64,000 nucleotides of DNA. Source: Cercis canadensis (taxonomy: Eukaryota > Streptophyta > Magnoliopsida > Fabales > Fabaceae). Below are positions 20,391 to 30,089 of this stretch, piece after piece. The notes below the pieces were generated by a model. The model was not told where the DNA came from. It was given only the letters and a program-made list of their open reading frames with translations, and did no database searches. The first letter of the stretch is position 1. The number at the start of each line of letters is the position of its first letter. Made by a program: the position numbers and the translations under genes. Location of the stretch: assembly GCA_003255065.1 (NCBI GenBank), contig QAOA01002417.1, forward strand, positions 2,365,846 to 2,429,845, read 5' to 3'.

Positions 20391-22117
20391 TGCTAACCAT
20401 AACATAAGCTCGCTTCCAGTCAGAAGGATACGAAGAACAAGATGGTAGAGAATACTCTTTACTCCATTAATTCGTAGAGAGTGCAGATACAGTAGTCAGT
20501 AGAGTGCACGAGGATGAACAATTGCTATTTGGTGCTGTCCCATTATTTAGGAAAAAAAGTTACTGTAGTATTTTGCTTAATAGCCAGCCGTTGGATGCTT
20601 AATATATATTCGATGACATGGATTGTATTTTTGGCGGGATTGGTTCGTCCGTAAGATCTGGCCAAAATTTGATCGGATGGTCCATATTATAAGAGACAGG
20701 GAAATCCAATTTTATTTCACCAAAAGAAGAGGGAACATATAAGATCAAATCATCTCACCTCATAAGAATTCAAGATTTTTCATTGATTTTCAATCTATTT
20801 TGTGAACAAAACGAATTTAAGTGCTAAATGTTAGAAAAGAGAAGAAAATATATAATGATAATAGAATTATTGATTTCAAACATTCTGATTTTAATAATTA
20901 GAGAAAATGTTATTAAATCTATAAATCATTGGTAATAGAGACTGAAATAAAGAAAGAATAAAAAGAGTTAGAAAAGAATCCCGCATAGGAAATTAGAAAC
21001 CATGAGTTTTTTATTTTATAATTAATGATTTACAGCTGGTAACTTGCTCATAGCCATGGTATTCCTTGCCAAAAGAAATTAATTTGAGAAGATAAGAGAA
21101 AAAATATTTAAGTAATGAAAATTTCTTCAGGACATTATACATATTCTTTCCTGTTTATCATTTACGGAGATTATTATGTGCAGGTGTTATCAAATCAATT
21201 GGGCAAGTTGGCATTTGATAGTGATCCCCAACAAGTCGATTGCATGTGATATTCAATTTAAAACAATTGTTGACCACTGTGCATTAACAAAATTAGAACT
21301 ATCATAATCATTGTAAAAAGAAAATCAATTAAAACAGCTGTTTAGTAGGCTACGTAGCTTAAATTATTTAATAAATTTTTGAGAGCATCCCTTGTTTGTT
21401 TGAAAATTTCGTTCAAGAAGTTGGTAGTTATCATGATTTATGATTCGATCCTTGCCATTTGGCCTATTTATTTTAGGATTTCATTAATTTATTTTATTTT
21501 TCAGAATAAAAGAAAAATAGCATACTTCAGCAAGGAACGAGTCAATTGCCTTCTGATTTCCCTGCATGTATGCCGTAACTGGATCCGGTAAACCAACATT
21601 TTTTTAACATTTTTTTTTTTGTTTGCACCAAGAGAATAGTCACTGAATAATCCATAGATACATCATACGATTTCATTATGCTAGAAATAATTTAAAAAAA
21701 AAAAAAAGAAGAAAGAAAGAAAATCAAATATGAGCGTTCATTTATTCTAAGTTAATTGTATTTACAATATATTATGTTGCTGCTGATGAGAACTCCTAAA
21801 CTAAAAGTAAACTATGGTCTGATTTAGATACAGAAATAGTGTATGTATATTCTCATTTGGTAAGCCTTGCACTCTTCAATAGATACATCAAAAAAGAGAA
21901 AGAAAGAAATGCAAGTTTACCAAATTATAACCAAACTTTGAATTTAAGATTGGAATACCACGAACAGAAATATTTCTTGGAACTTGTGTAATTCTCTCTA
22001 TTTGACTTTCACCAAAGCTTAAGGAGATCCAGGAATCAGAAATTTGGGCATGTTCTCTGTTTGTGTTTGTGGTTTCCAGAGTGACAGAAGTTAATCCGAG
22101 AGAGAGAAAAAGAGAGA

Positions 22118-24979
22118 ATGGCTGAGAGTGCAGTTGCGTCTCTACTAGACAAGATTCCACAGCTTTTGCAAACTGAGAAGCAATTCTTTAACTCAGTTCC
22201 AGAGGAAATTGCTTATCTGAGAAAAGAACTTGGACATATAATCACCTTTTTGAAGGTTGCAGATGCTCTGCAAGAGAGTGATGAGGAACTCAAGGTGTGG
22301 GTTAAGCAAGTAAGAGACACTGCTCATGACACTGAAGATCTGCTTGATGAATTGAGGCTTCTGAATTGCCAGGATCATGGAAATGGGCTAAGTGGACAGT
22401 TAAGAAGAATCTCTTGCTGTATTAAGAACATGAAAGCTCGTTACAGGGTTGCTTCAGAGTTAAATGCCATCAACGCCAGAATCAAGAATATCTCCATGGT
22501 CCATGTAAGACTCCGTGACAAATTTTCTATGCCTGAACAAGTTTCCAAGTCCACCACTTCTCCTGATTCAGGAGATATTGTTTGGCAGAATCGTCATGTG
22601 GATGCACTTCTTGTAAACAAAGCTGATTTAGTGGGCATCGATGAGCCCAAGAAGCAGCTGGTGGGGTGGCTGGTGAAGGGAAGTTCAGCACGTAAAGTAG
22701 TGTGCGTGGCTGCAATGGGTGGATCCGGGAAAACCACCTTGGCAAAGCAAGTCTTTGATGATGTGTATGTCAAGAAACATTTTGAGCTGCGGGTGTGGAC
22801 TAGTGTTTCTCTATCTTCCAGAATTGGAGATCTGCTCAAAGGTGTGGTTCAACAACTCTTTCGTCAGATATCCAGAACTGCTTCTCCACCTGAAGGAATT
22901 GAAAGCATGAATGATGAAGGGCTTAAAGTTTTGATCAAGGGTTTGCTTCAAACAAGGAGGTATTTGATTGTTTTAGATGATCTGTGGCATCAATATGAAT
23001 GGGACGCCTTGAAATATGTATTCCCTCAAAATAGTTGCAGCAGCAGAGTAATAGTCACTTCAAGAAAAGCTGATGTAGCCTCTACAGACGTCGCAGACTC
23101 TGGAGGGTTGGTTTATAACCTGAGGCCCTTGCCAGCAGCTGAGTCTTGGGAACTCTTTTGCAGGAAGACGTTTCAAGAGATACGTTGCCCTCCTCATCTG
23201 GAGGAAATCTGCAGAACTATTGTAAGAAAGTGTGAGGGTCTACCACTTGCAATCATAGCAATCAGTGGTGTTTTGGCTACAAAAAACAAGCAGAGGATTG
23301 ATGAGTGGGATATGGTTTGCCGAAGTCTTGGGGCTGAAATAGAGGGAAATGACAAATTGCTGAATTTGAGAACTGTACTGTCTCTCAGTTACAACGATTT
23401 GCCATACTATCTAAAGACATGCATGTTGTACCTCGGTGTTTTTCCTGAGGACCAGGCGATTGATCATATGAGACTCATACGGCTGTGGATAGCAGAGGGA
23501 TTCATTCAAGTAAAAGAAGGGAAAATATTGGAAGAAGTTGCAGAGGACTATGCCAATGAACTCCTGCACAGAAACATGATCCAAGTGGCAAGAGCAAGAA
23601 GCGATGGAAGGATCAAATCGTTTCGCATCCATGACATTATGCGAGAGCTTATTGTTTCTAAGTCTAAAGATCAGAACTTTGTAATAATAGCAAAACCGCA
23701 GAATTTTCCATTGCCTGATAGAGTTCGCCGCTTGGCAATCCATAAAACAATGCCGACTATGCAGACAAGCACATTGGGTTTTCACCTTCGTTCTCTAGTC
23801 GTCTTTGGGGTGGTTGAAAAGTTTTCCTTGCATAAATTGTTCCCTGCGAGCTGTAGGCTCCTTAATGTATTGGACTTGCGAGGTACATCATTGACAAAGT
23901 TCCCAGTTGAAGTGGTAGACCTATACCATTTGACTTATTTAAGCTTGCGGGACACCAGGGTGAAGCTAATTCCAAGCTCTATAGGGAAGCTTCAGAGCCT
24001 TCAGACGTTGGACCTTAAATATACCCGTGTCAGGGAACTTCCAAATGAAATCTCAAAGCTCCAAAAACTTCGACACCTTCTGGTGTACAGATATGAGTTT
24101 GACTCCTATGCTAGCTGGAAGTATGGCTTCAAGCTTCATGCTGAAATAGGAAATTTACAATCCTTGCAAAAGCTCTGTTTCATAGAGGCAAATGAAGATA
24201 AGGGTAGTACACAGATTGGGCTTGGGAACCTAACTCAACTAAGAAGATTAGGAATTGCAAAGTTGAGAAAGGAAGATGGGAAGTGGTTGTGTTCAACCTT
24301 AGAAAAGCTGGTTAACCTTCGTGCATTATCTGTCACTTCAGTTGAAGACACTGAGTTCATTGATCTGCAGCATCTTTCTTCTCCACCAATATTGCTCCAG
24401 CGGCTATACTTGATTGGAAGACTAGAGGCCCTTCCTCATTGGATGCCATCCCTCCATAGCCTGCTGAGATTATCTTTAAAAGGGAGCAGTTTACAGAGTG
24501 ATCCTCTTGAGTCCCTCCAAAATTTGCCCAATCTTGCAGACTTTGAATTACTCCAAGCATTTGGTGGGCACACTTTGTCCTTCAGAACTGGAGGGTTTAA
24601 AAAGCTTAAGCTATTAACTCTAGATAAATTGGATGAGCTTAGATGGGTAGAGGTGGAAAAGGGAGCAATGCCTTGCCTTGAAATGCTAATCATCCGGCGC
24701 TGTCAACTGCTCAACAATTTGCCATCAGGTATTCAGCATCTGACTAAGCTTAATGTGCTTGAATTTTTTGATATGCCTCGAGAACTAATCAATACCATCT
24801 CTACCAAAGAACAAAAGAATGATTACTGGAAAGTACAACATATCCCAGAAGTTTATTTCTCCTACTGGAGGGGAGCAGGATGGGATGTTTATCCTCTCAA
24901 GACTCTCATCGACGGAGGAATTTCTCCCCAACCCAGCACCGTCATCAAAAGTCATGAACTTCGTAATCGTTGGAGATGA
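22118..24979 (+). CDS. CC-NBS-LRR disease resistance protein, RPM1 type (NLR 3)
   Basis: Intracellular immune receptor; a single 953-aa exon, the longest of the five. The start MAESAVASLLDKI is MADA-like and aligns with NLRs 1 and 2. The coiled coil carries EDLLDE at the EDVID position. The NB-ARC has P-loop AMGGSGKTT (about 199-207), kinase-2 LIVLDDLW, GLPLA, RNBS-D CMLYLGVFPED and MHD-type IHD (504-506), so the ADP/ATP switch looks intact. LRRs follow to about residue 900, and the C-terminus SHELRNRWR ends the protein. The CC is closest to that of NLR 2 (both share QESDEELKVWVKQ), suggesting a fairly recent shared ancestor. A W-box core lies about 110 bases upstream (22002-22007). Confidence 0.95.
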   Translation: MAESAVASLLDKIPQLLQTEKQFFNSVPEEIAYLRKELGHIITFLKVADALQESDEELKVWVKQVRDTAHDTEDLLDELRLLNCQDHGNGLSGQLRRISCCIKNMKARYRVASELNAINARIKNISMVHVRLRDKFSMPEQVSKSTTSPDSGDIVWQNRHVDALLVNKADLVGIDEPKKQLVGWLVKGSSARKVVCVAAMGGSGKTTLAKQVFDDVYVKKHFELRVWTSVSLSSRIGDLLKGVVQQLFRQISRTASPPEGIESMNDEGLKVLIKGLLQTRRYLIVLDDLWHQYEWDALKYVFPQNSCSSRVIVTSRKADVASTDVADSGGLVYNLRPLPAAESWELFCRKTFQEIRCPPHLEEICRTIVRKCEGLPLAIIAISGVLATKNKQRIDEWDMVCRSLGAEIEGNDKLLNLRTVLSLSYNDLPYYLKTCMLYLGVFPEDQAIDHMRLIRLWIAEGFIQVKEGKILEEVAEDYANELLHRNMIQVARARSDGRIKSFRIHDIMRELIVSKSKDQNFVIIAKPQNFPLPDRVRRLAIHKTMPTMQTSTLGFHLRSLVVFGVVEKFSLHKLFPASCRLLNVLDLRGTSLTKFPVEVVDLYHLTYLSLRDTRVKLIPSSIGKLQSLQTLDLKYTRVRELPNEISKLQKLRHLLVYRYEFDSYASWKYGFKLHAEIGNLQSLQKLCFIEANEDKGSTQIGLGNLTQLRRLGIAKLRKEDGKWLCSTLEKLVNLRALSVTSVEDTEFIDLQHLSSPPILLQRLYLIGRLEALPHWMPSLHSLLRLSLKGSSLQSDPLESLQNLPNLADFELLQAFGGHTLSFRTGGFKKLKLLTLDKLDELRWVEVEKGAMPCLEMLIIRRCQLLNNLPSGIQHLTKLNVLEFFDMPRELINTISTKEQKNDYWKVQHIPEVYFSYWRGAGWDVYPLKTLIDGGISPQPSTVIKSHELRNRWR

Positions 24980-25032
24980 TTTATTTTCACATTTTACTGC
25001 CTATTTCTGTGTGTTTTTTTTCTTTGGCTTCG

Positions 25033-25239
25033 GATATGTTGATGTTTGTATGATTGTCTTGTTTGTATAGTCTACTGGTTCAGCACTTAGTATTTCATTG
25101 TAGAAATATCAAGTTTAATTCTCACTGGGAATAGATAGATTGAGATTTTGAAAGGATACAAATTACTCTCATTGTGTATTATTATTTGCTTTAGATGATC
25201 TTGTTTGTGTTGTCTAAGTAGTTCAACACTTAATACTTC
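25033..25239 (+). repeat. 207-bp direct repeat, copy 1 (left of the N gap)
   Basis: Starts GATATGTTGATGTTTGTATG and ends TTAATACTTC directly at the N run. It matches 25252-25458 over 207 bases with one difference seen by eye (GTAGAAATA versus GTAAAAATA). This is most likely an unmerged contig overlap rather than a biological duplication. Confidence 0.85.
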
Positions 25240-25251
25240 NNNNNNNNNNNN
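25240..25251. other. Assembly gap, 12 N
   Basis: Run of 12 N between two near-identical sequences. The length is probably arbitrary. Confidence 0.95.
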
Positions 25252-25458
25252 GATATGTTGATGTTTGTATGATTGTCTTGTTTGTATAGTCTACTGGTTC
25301 AGCACTTAGTATTTCATTGTAAAAATATCAAGTTTAATTCTCACTGGGAATAGATAGATTGAGATTTTGAAAGGATACAAATTACTCTCATTGTGTATTA
25401 TTATTTGCTTTAGATGATCTTGTTTGTGTTGTCTAAGTAGTTCAACACTTAATACTTC
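25252..25458 (+). repeat. 207-bp direct repeat, copy 2 (right of the N gap)
   Basis: Begins at the first base after the N run and matches 25033-25239. After this copy the sequence continues into unique DNA. Confidence 0.85.
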
Positions 25459-27299
25459 ATTGTAGAAATATCAAGTTCAATTTTCATCAAAAATAGATAG
25501 ATTAAAATTTTAAGAGGATACAAATTACGCCGTTGTGTATTTAAGTCATCAAATGTTATGATTGGTATATGAGTATTTTTACTTTACAACAATCTTCAAT
25601 GGCTATGTAGTTTTTTTTTAACACTATATTTGCGTCAAAAAATCAAATTCACGTCTATAAAAAAGTTGATTAAAAAAAACATACAAATAATTAAAAGATA
25701 AAATCCATAAATTGTAGGCACCAAGTTCTAAAATTGAAATATTCAATAGAGATAAACCTCATAACTAGCATTCATCAAGCTTTAAGCTTGAATAATGACA
25801 AACTTCCTAGTCTTGTCCGGTTGAACAATTGTGTTTGATATGGTTGTGGTTTGGCATACATACATACATTATATTTGACTGAAAATATGTAATTTGGTGT
25901 TTGAGTCGGAAGAGGCATGTGTCCCTTCGTTAACTTGGATCGAGAGACTTCACTTAAATTATACATTCAAAGTCAACCAGAGTGATACTATGAAAATTGT
26001 ATCTAGCTTCTCAATAGTTTTTTTGGGGCCTATGAATGAAAAGTCTTGTTTATTACAAAATCATGTGGCTATTACCATCGTTCCTCTTGAACCACATGAT
26101 TTTATTAATCAATCTAAATTTTAATAATCATCCATGAATTAATTTTAAGTTTTTTTTAAGAGATGTGAATTAACGATAAGTTGATTCAATATCATGAAGA
26201 TTCTACCAATGATCTAGGTGTAATATAATCTCTTGTTATGAAATTAAAATGTTTGATGTCAAAAATTTTATTTTTATTATATACTCTCTTTTTATTTCTT
26301 TCGATCGAGTATATTTCACTTTTATATAACAAACAAAATTATGAAGCTTCTTATCATATGTTTTTTGGCAGATTCTTTTTCCCCCTAAACGACTGGGTCT
26401 AACTTTAAAGCACCTGTTGTGTTCCAAACAAGAAAATTTGAATTGTCCACAAAGAAAAAAAAAATGAAAATTTGAATTCTACAGAAGTCAAGAGGAAAAT
26501 TGAAATTCAGCATATTAATAAAACTCCAATTTTTGTTTGTGGCTTGGCAACAACATGATGTAGGATATTCTTCTCTTCTCTCGCCGAGCAAAGTATATTC
26601 CTTTGCATACTAAAAGAAAAATATTATAAGAAATTGACAAATTATTATACAATTTTTTTAGTGTACAAGTTGTTTGCAAACTCTGACAAGCTTTTTATTC
26701 AATTTTTTAAATGTTGTTTGCAATTCTTAACAATGCCAAGTTGGCTGATAATCTTCACGAGGAAGCACAAACTAGGGGAGAGTACAATGGTTTAAGGATG
26801 AATATTGAACAGGTAATTGAAATGGGTCAACTGGGACAAATTCCCCTTATTTTAGTGTGTCACAACTTGTTGAAGTGTCTTGTATTTTTGCCTTTACCCA
26901 GTACCTTCAGAAAAGCCATTTTGGACTATATATATATAAGATTGGCAGAGTTGAACTTGATTAGAAAAATATTGATGATCAAATTAACTGCAACATCATT
27001 TGTTTGGAAAGTCAATGGGCATGATATGTTGTGATCCTGAGCATGTGGAATCCATGGTGATTTAACCTAATTAAATGAATAATTTTTTTTAAAAAAAAAA
27101 ACATAAAATTGGCAGACCACAGACCATGTGCTGGCGAAAGAAAAAAAAAAAGTGAAAGACCATTGACTTGATCCTTTGAGAAATTTCAAAGCACAAGGAA
27201 AGGTGACTAATTCATAGTTTCTGTGAATCAGGAGACCTGGCAGACAGAAAATAGATTTTGTCCTGCATAATTGATACAAAGTTACCAGGCTTGGCCACC

Positions 27300-30089
27300 A
27301 TGGGCGACAGTGCTGTGGCTATTCTAATGAACAAGCTTGGAAATCTAGTTGAATCCGAGCGAGAAATGTTAAGGGAGATTTGGGAAGATATTGAGTACAT
27401 CAAAGATGAACTGGCTCGCATCCGGCCCACCATGTGGAGATTAGATGAAGAAAATAGCAGTGAGGAAGTGAAAGAATGGGTGGAGGAAGTAGCAGGCGTG
27501 GCCAATGACACCATTGATCTTGTTGATGAACTAACGCTTCCACTTACTCATCTTGGTGGAGAGGAACCTGCTGGATACCTTGACAATGTATCCTACTATA
27601 TAAAGGGCTTTATAGCCCGCCATAGAATTGCTCCAATGGTGCAAAGTATAAATTCCAGAGTCCAAAATATATCTGAAACACATGAAAGCATTTGCCACCG
27701 ATTTAATATCCAAGAGAAACGCCTCAGCTCGGTGACTGCCCGCAAGACATGGTTTGATCCTAGAGGAGATGCCCTCCTTCTGGAGGATGCTGATCTAGTT
27801 GGCATAAGCGAACCGAAGAAGCAGCTCATGAGATTGCTTATGGAAGGGGATTCCAGATTGAATGTAATTTCAGTAGTTGGAATGGGAGGACTGGGGAAAA
27901 CAACCCTAGTCAAGAATGTGTATGATGATCATAGAGTGGGGAGACATTTTCGTTTCCGAGCTTGGATCAAAGTGTCACGATCATACAAGACTGAGGACCT
28001 GCTCAACCACTTACTTCAACAACTCTTCCATCATAACAGGAAATCAACTCCCCAGCAATTCAACACCACAAGTTATGAAACCATGAAAGTACTAATCAAA
28101 GATTTTCTTCAACGAAGGAAGTACTTGATTGTATTTGATGATGTGTGGAGTCTCAGTGCTTGGCATGTTCTAAAATATGCTTTGCCTATCAACAAACTTG
28201 GCTGCCGAGTAATGCTCACCACACGTGATGTTGAAGTAGCCACCATCACCTGCACAGAGTCCCGGTCCCCTGATAATGTCTACAGATTAAAGTCCTTATC
28301 TGAAGAAGAGTCATGGACTCTGTTCTGTCAGAAGACATTTCGAGGAAACTCATGCCCTCCTTATTTGGAGCCTATCTGCCATCGAATAGTGAAAAGGTGT
28401 GAAGGGCTGCCTCTTGCAATCGTGGCTATGGGTAATCTTTTGGCCACAAAGGATGAAAGTAGGATAGATGAATGGGAGATGGTTTATAGCAACCTTGGTG
28501 CTGAAATGGAGAGCAATTATCGACTGCACAAGTTTAGAGAAACATTGTCACTCAGCTATATCTATCTACCATACTATCTCAAAGATTGTTTCTTGTACCT
28601 AGGCATTTTTCCTCAAGATCATCCAATTGAGTGCGAGAGACTCATGCGACTATGGATAGCAGAAGGATTTGTAAAAGAGAAAAAGGGGAGGGTGCTGGAA
28701 GATGTAGCTGAGGATTATCTGAATGTGCTCTTCAACAAAAATTTGATCCAAATTGCTGAGACAAGTGATGGGAGATTCCATGAGTGTCGCATTCATAGCC
28801 TTGTACATGAGATTATCCTTTTGGAGTCAAGAGCTCAAAACATTGCAGTGGTAGCTAGAGAACAACAGACAAGATGGCCAGAAAGGATCAGACGGTTATC
28901 AGTTCATAACAACTCCAACATTGTACGAGACAAAAACCTGTCTCAACTTCGTTCATTGTTCCTTTTTGGAGATGTTGATTCTGTGTCCAATTTACCCATG
29001 AAACTGTTGTTTCACCGTGTGTTTAAACTTCTCAAAGTGTTGGAGATGAGAGGTGCACATTTTGAGAAAATAGCAGATGAAGTTTTCAGTTTAATCAATC
29101 TGAGATATCTAAGTCTGAGGGATACTAATGTGAAAGTACTCCCAAGGTCTGTAGGTAACCTTATAAATCTGGAGACTTTAGATCTCAAACGCACTTGCAT
29201 TGCCGAATTACCCTCAGAGATCTCAGAGCTCCAACAATTACGTCACTTACTGGTGTATCACTACACATTGGAGTCTTATATGCCTTATCACTACTTAAAT
29301 GGTTTCAATTTGGAAGCACTAGCGGGAATTGGGAAGTTGCAATCCCTGCAAAAGCTCTGCTTCATAGAGTTAAATCAAGGCAGCATCATGGTGGAAGAGC
29401 TGGGAAGGCTGAAAGAACTGAGGAGGTTAGGCATTACAAAGTTGAGAATGGAAGATGGGATGGCTTTGAGCTCCTCTATTCAAAAGCTGACCAATCTTCG
29501 ATCCTTGAATATACATTCAGTGGACGAGGAGGAGATCATTGATATGCAAAATCTGTCATCGCCACCTCCATTGCTTCAGCGCTTATATTTGCATGGACGA
29601 CTAGAGAGGCTGCCAGATTGGATAGTTTCACTTAATAGCCTTGTGAAGTTATTTCTTAGGTGGAGTCAACTAAGGGAAGATCCACTTGAGAGCCTTGGAG
29701 TTTTGCCCAATCTAATTGAACTTCAACTCCGTCAAGCTTACCAAGGAGAAGAATTGAGTTTCAAGGGCGGATGGTTTCAGAAGCTCAAGGTTTTGCTTCT
29801 CGATGAGTTAGAGGAACTGAGAAGAGTGACAATTGAAAAGGAGGCAATGCCTTTTCTTGAAGACCTAACAATTATGCACTGCCAATTTTTGGAGGAGATA
29901 CCATCAGGCACTGAACATCTTAAAAACCTCAAATCCGTGCAGTTTTTTGATATGCCTAATCAATTACATGAGTCGCTCCTCCCAAACCAAAAAAATCAGC
30001 ATTATCGGAAAGTTTCACACATCCCACAAGTCAGCTTCGTTAAATGGGAAAACAGCCACTGGGAAACACATACCCTTAAACTCCTGTGA
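27300..30089 (+). CDS. CC-NBS-LRR disease resistance protein with atypical MHD motif (NLR 4)
   Basis: Intracellular immune receptor paralogue, one exon, 929 aa. I start it at 27300 (GCCACCATGGG, strong context) because MGDSAVAILMNKL aligns with the starts of the other members; an in-frame ATG at 27258 would add 14 unrelated residues. The EDVID region is altered (TIDLVDE). The P-loop GMGGLGKTT, kinase-2 LIVFDDVW, GLPLA and RNBS-D CFLYLGIFPQD are normal. The MHD-type motif reads IHS (498-500), replacing the aspartate that normally helps hold ADP. The C-terminus ends HWETHTLKLL and lacks the HELxTLWKV tail of the other four. It is the most divergent CC in the array. The frame is fully open, so this is not a simple pseudogene; a changed switch or helper-like role is possible. 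Confidence 0.93.
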   Translation: MGDSAVAILMNKLGNLVESEREMLREIWEDIEYIKDELARIRPTMWRLDEENSSEEVKEWVEEVAGVANDTIDLVDELTLPLTHLGGEEPAGYLDNVSYYIKGFIARHRIAPMVQSINSRVQNISETHESICHRFNIQEKRLSSVTARKTWFDPRGDALLLEDADLVGISEPKKQLMRLLMEGDSRLNVISVVGMGGLGKTTLVKNVYDDHRVGRHFRFRAWIKVSRSYKTEDLLNHLLQQLFHHNRKSTPQQFNTTSYETMKVLIKDFLQRRKYLIVFDDVWSLSAWHVLKYALPINKLGCRVMLTTRDVEVATITCTESRSPDNVYRLKSLSEEESWTLFCQKTFRGNSCPPYLEPICHRIVKRCEGLPLAIVAMGNLLATKDESRIDEWEMVYSNLGAEMESNYRLHKFRETLSLSYIYLPYYLKDCFLYLGIFPQDHPIECERLMRLWIAEGFVKEKKGRVLEDVAEDYLNVLFNKNLIQIAETSDGRFHECRIHSLVHEIILLESRAQNIAVVAREQQTRWPERIRRLSVHNNSNIVRDKNLSQLRSLFLFGDVDSVSNLPMKLLFHRVFKLLKVLEMRGAHFEKIADEVFSLINLRYLSLRDTNVKVLPRSVGNLINLETLDLKRTCIAELPSEISELQQLRHLLVYHYTLESYMPYHYLNGFNLEALAGIGKLQSLQKLCFIELNQGSIMVEELGRLKELRRLGITKLRMEDGMALSSSIQKLTNLRSLNIHSVDEEEIIDMQNLSSPPPLLQRLYLHGRLERLPDWIVSLNSLVKLFLRWSQLREDPLESLGVLPNLIELQLRQAYQGEELSFKGGWFQKLKVLLLDELEELRRVTIEKEAMPFLEDLTIMHCQFLEEIPSGTEHLKNLKSVQFFDMPNQLHESLLPNQKNQHYRKVSHIPQVSFVKWENSHWETHTLKLL

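Larger units (their letters stand above)
18364..22117. other. Intergenic region between NLR 2 and NLR 3
   Basis: The longest gap in the array, 3.7 kb. It holds the NLR 2 3' UTR with a tandem pair (18373-18464), an LTR-like fossil (about 19416-19740), a GC-richer promoter-like stretch with a 48-aa frame on the minus strand (20244-20660), AT-rich filler and the NLR 3 upstream region with a W-box core at 22002-22007. Confidence 0.6.
24980..27299. other. Intergenic region between NLR 3 and NLR 4, with assembly gap
   Basis: Holds the NLR 3 3' UTR, a 12-N gap flanked by near-identical 207-bp copies, and AT-rich sequence. Frames at 25894-26124 and 26711-27034 match no family I recognise and are left uncalled. 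A W-box core lies at 27163-27168. Confidence 0.6.

Noticed and set aside
26711-27034. 107-codon plus-strand frame upstream of NLR 4
   Set aside because: The first 30 residues look protein-like, but there is no domain, no splice partner and no promoter evidence.
27258-27299. Upstream ATG of NLR 4 adding 14 residues
   Set aside because: The extra residues match nothing in the paralogues, while MGDSAVAILMNKL aligns with the other starts and its ATG has a better context.
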